Shown in pieces: positions 46,930 to 48,408 of a DNA stretch of 48,408 nt. The stretch spans positions 1 through 48,408 of the forward strand of contig CACVAY010000012.1 in assembly GCA_902727985.1 (NCBI GenBank). Reading direction: 5' to 3'. The notes under the pieces are model-generated. The model was not told the origin of the DNA. It saw only the letters and a list, made by a program, of their open reading frames with translations, and did not search any database. This stretch comes from an uncultured Thiotrichaceae bacterium (GTDB lineage Bacteria > Pseudomonadota > Gammaproteobacteria > Thiotrichales > Thiotrichaceae). Every line of letters begins with the position of its first letter. Position 1 is the stretch's first letter. A program made the position numbers and the translations under genes.

Positions 46930-47073
46930 ATGAGTACACAAGAAGATTTTTTAAGATCAAGTGATTGTGAACAGCACTTGGTTAACTCTACAAAAGACAA
47001 ACATAATGTTGAAAGTGTTTTGAAAAGTAGAAGCCTTGGAGATTGCATCGTCAATTTCCTGAAAACTCAATAA
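46930..47073 (+). CDS. Possible small protein (47 residues) upstream of pfk
   Basis: The ATG has the very strong AAGGGGGAAGG ending one to two bases before it. The reading frame runs MSTQEDFLRSSDCEQHLVNS to a TAA at 47071-47073. The sequence is soluble and charged with two cysteines (Cys13 and Cys39); a C-terminal part (VLKSRSLGDCIVNFLKTQ) could be an amphipathic helix. No family recognised. It is too short to be sure, and the ribosome-binding motif is very close to the start. About 100 bases separate it from the pfk ATG, so it may be a leader peptide. Confidence 0.4.
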   Translation: MSTQEDFLRSSDCEQHLVNSTKDKHNVESVLKSRSLGDCIVNFLKTQ

Positions 47074-47092
47074 ACGTGGTGTAGCAGATGTG

Positions 47093-47157
47093 GGTTCTAT
47101 CGATGACGTATAAAGACAGAATGCACACAGGTTAGCCCGATCTTATTTTATAGAACC
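47093..47157. repeat. 8-bp inverted repeat framing the pfk leader
   Basis: GGTTCTAT (47093-47100) and ATAGAACC (47150-47157) are exact reverse complements 49 bases apart, the right arm lying directly before the pfk ribosome-binding site AAAGGAG. Base-pairing in the RNA would lie next to the ribosome site. This may be chance, but the location is suggestive. Confidence 0.3.
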
Positions 47158-47170
47158 AAAGGAGAAATAA

Positions 47171-48408
47171 ATGTCTGTTAAGAATGCATTTTATGCACAA
47201 TCAGGTGGTGTTACGGCTGTAATCAATGCTTCGGCATGTGGCGTAATTGAAACTGCGCGTAAGAATGGTGACAAGATTGGTACAGTTTATGCTGGCCAAA
47301 ACGGCATCATTGGCGCATTGGAAGAAAACTTGATTGATACCAGCACCATTTCTGATGCAGATGTGGCGGGACTAAAACATACACCTTCTGGTGCGTTTGG
47401 GTCGTGTCGGTTTAAACTAAAAAGTCTCGAAGATAATAAAGCAGAATATGATCGTCTTATGGAAGTTTTCAAGGCGCATAATATTGGTTATTTCTTCTAC
47501 AATGGTGGTGGCGACTCAGCTGATACCTGTCTTAAAGTGTCACAACTTTCAGAAAAAATGGATTTTCCTATTCAGGCTATCCATGTTCCTAAAACCGTTG
47601 ATAATGATCTTCCAATTACAGATAACTGCCCTGGTTTTGGCTCTGTTGCAAAGTACATTGCTGTATCAACGCGTGAAGCAAGCTTTGACGTAGCATCAAT
47701 GGCGGCAACATCAACAAAGATCTTTGTCCTTGAAGTCATGGGGCGCCATGCTGGTTGGATTGCAGCAGCTGGCGCATTAGCAGCGGATGAAGATAACGAC
47801 ATCCCTGTTGTTGTGCTTTTCCCTGAGATCAAGTTCGATCAAGAGAAGTTTTTGGCATTGGTTGACTCAAAAGTTAAATCACATGGTTACTGCACGATTG
47901 TGGTATCTGAAGGTACAGCATGGCCTGATGGTCGCTTCCTTGCTGAACAGGGCACACGTGATGACTTCGGCCATGCACAATTAGGTGGTGCAGCCCCTGT
48001 TGTTGCCAACATGATAAAAGATGCGCTTGGATACAAATTTCACTGGGCTGTTGCTGACTACTTGCAACGTGCAGCACGTCACTTGTCATCTAAATCAGAT
48101 GTTGAGCAAGCGTATGCACTCGGTGAAGCAGCCGTTAACATGGCGCTAAAAGGTAAGAACTCTGTTATGCCAGCAGTTATACGTACTTCTAATGACCCGT
48201 ACACATGGGAAATCGGTTCGGGTGATTTGAAAGACATTGCAAACGTCGAAAAAATGATGCCAATGGAATACATTTCAGAAGATGGTTTCGGTATTACTGA
48301 TGCCTGTCGTGAGTACTTGCTTCCATTGATTGATGGTGAAGATTATCCTCCATACAAGAATGGAATGCCTCAGTATGTGACTGTGGATAAAGTGATGGCA
48401 GAAAAGAA
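47171..48408 (+). CDS. Pyrophosphate-dependent 6-phosphofructokinase, N-terminal part (runs off the window)
   Basis: At least 412 codons are inside the window with no stop. The start has AAAGGAGAAATAAATG. The nucleotide loop reads YNGGGDSADTC (110-120) and the catalytic block PKTVDND (140-146). Aligned with ATP-type enzymes (GGDGS), Asp115 takes the place of Gly104 and Lys141 that of residue 124, the pair that marks PPi-type enzymes. Further blocks: GFGSVAKYIAVSTREA, EVMGRHAGWIAAAGA and TIVVSEGT. The enzyme phosphorylates fructose 6-phosphate using PPi, reversibly. In methylotrophs such PPi-PFKs work in the ribulose monophosphate or Calvin cycles; that role here is inference. Confidence 0.92.
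   Translation, partial: MSVKNAFYAQSGGVTAVINASACGVIETARKNGDKIGTVYAGQNGIIGALEENLIDTSTISDADVAGLKHTPSGAFGSCRFKLKSLEDNKAEYDRLMEVFKAHNIGYFFYNGGGDSADTCLKVSQLSEKMDFPIQAIHVPKTVDNDLPITDNCPGFGSVAKYIAVSTREASFDVASMAATSTKIFVLEVMGRHAGWIAAAGALAADEDNDIPVVVLFPEIKFDQEKFLALVDSKVKSHGYCTIVVSEGTAWPDGRFLAEQGTRDDFGHAQLGGAAPVVANMIKDALGYKFHWAVADYLQRAARHLSSKSDVEQAYALGEAAVNMALKGKNSVMPAVIRTSNDPYTWEIGSGDLKDIANVEKMMPMEYISEDGFGITDACREYLLPLIDGEDYPPYKNGMPQYVTVDKVMAEK

Overview
The window is chromosomal DNA of a gammaproteobacterium with moderate-to-low GC. Almost everything on it is housekeeping. The gene order aroQ-accB-accC-prmA-dusB-fis, a TolC gene preceded by a Pcm-like methyltransferase, the single-chain PurL, the lipoproteins LptE and MltB, and rsfS-rlmH-maf-rng are all typical of the class. 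The pyrophosphate-type phosphofructokinase at the right end, together with DUF302/cytochrome c proteins, suggests a methylotroph or sulfur-oxidiser relative such as Methylophaga or another member of the Thiotrichales. That placement is inference. No phage, insertion sequence, tRNA, rRNA or CRISPR array was seen.

Layout. 1-3088: DUF3999 and DUF2339 membrane proteins, minus strand. 3421-5199: a transmembrane protein with a protein-kinase fold that has lost its key catalytic residues. 5221-8433: a minus-strand run of UspA, a repeat-bearing DUF302 protein, a strong hairpin, a 65-residue protein, an orphan Cas6/Cmx6-like protein and a small four-helix membrane protein. 8623-16676: Pcm-like methyltransferase, TolC, an SH3-like secreted protein, a HIT hydrolase, a TauE permease, NfsA and a large lipoprotein. 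16870-18881: a diheme cytochrome c-DUF302 fusion divergent from a TrmH-family methylase. 19080-22967: purL. 23028-29018: the minus-strand aroQ-accB-accC-prmA and DUF3426-dusB-fis-hypothetical units. 29387-29887: a peptidoglycan-binding lipoprotein. 30340-40087: a long plus-strand series holA-proA-nadD-rsfS-rlmH-maf-rng-nitrilase-tldD-pmbA. 40111-41364: a diguanylate cyclase. 41613-46501: leuS-lptE-mltB-phosphoesterase. 46930-48408: a possible 47-codon small gene and the start of the PPi-dependent phosphofructokinase.

The least ordinary part is 3.4-8.5 kb. It holds a pseudokinase next to a stand-alone Cas6-family protein, which is tightly coupled to a tiny upstream gene and a downstream membrane-protein gene, with no CRISPR array or other cas genes in the window. 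The Cas6-like operon sits behind uspA and a DUF302 gene on the same strand. The connecting 170 nt contains a 9-bp perfect hairpin extended by a further 5 bp across a one-sided bulge. Whether this RNA is processed by the neighbouring Cas6-like protein is a testable guess. A second DUF302 protein, fused to two c-type heme domains, lies 10 kb away and shares the same C-terminal signature and cysteine pair.

Start codons were moved downstream of the longest possible reading frame where ribosome-binding sites, gene overlaps or family length favoured it; these choices are explained per gene.
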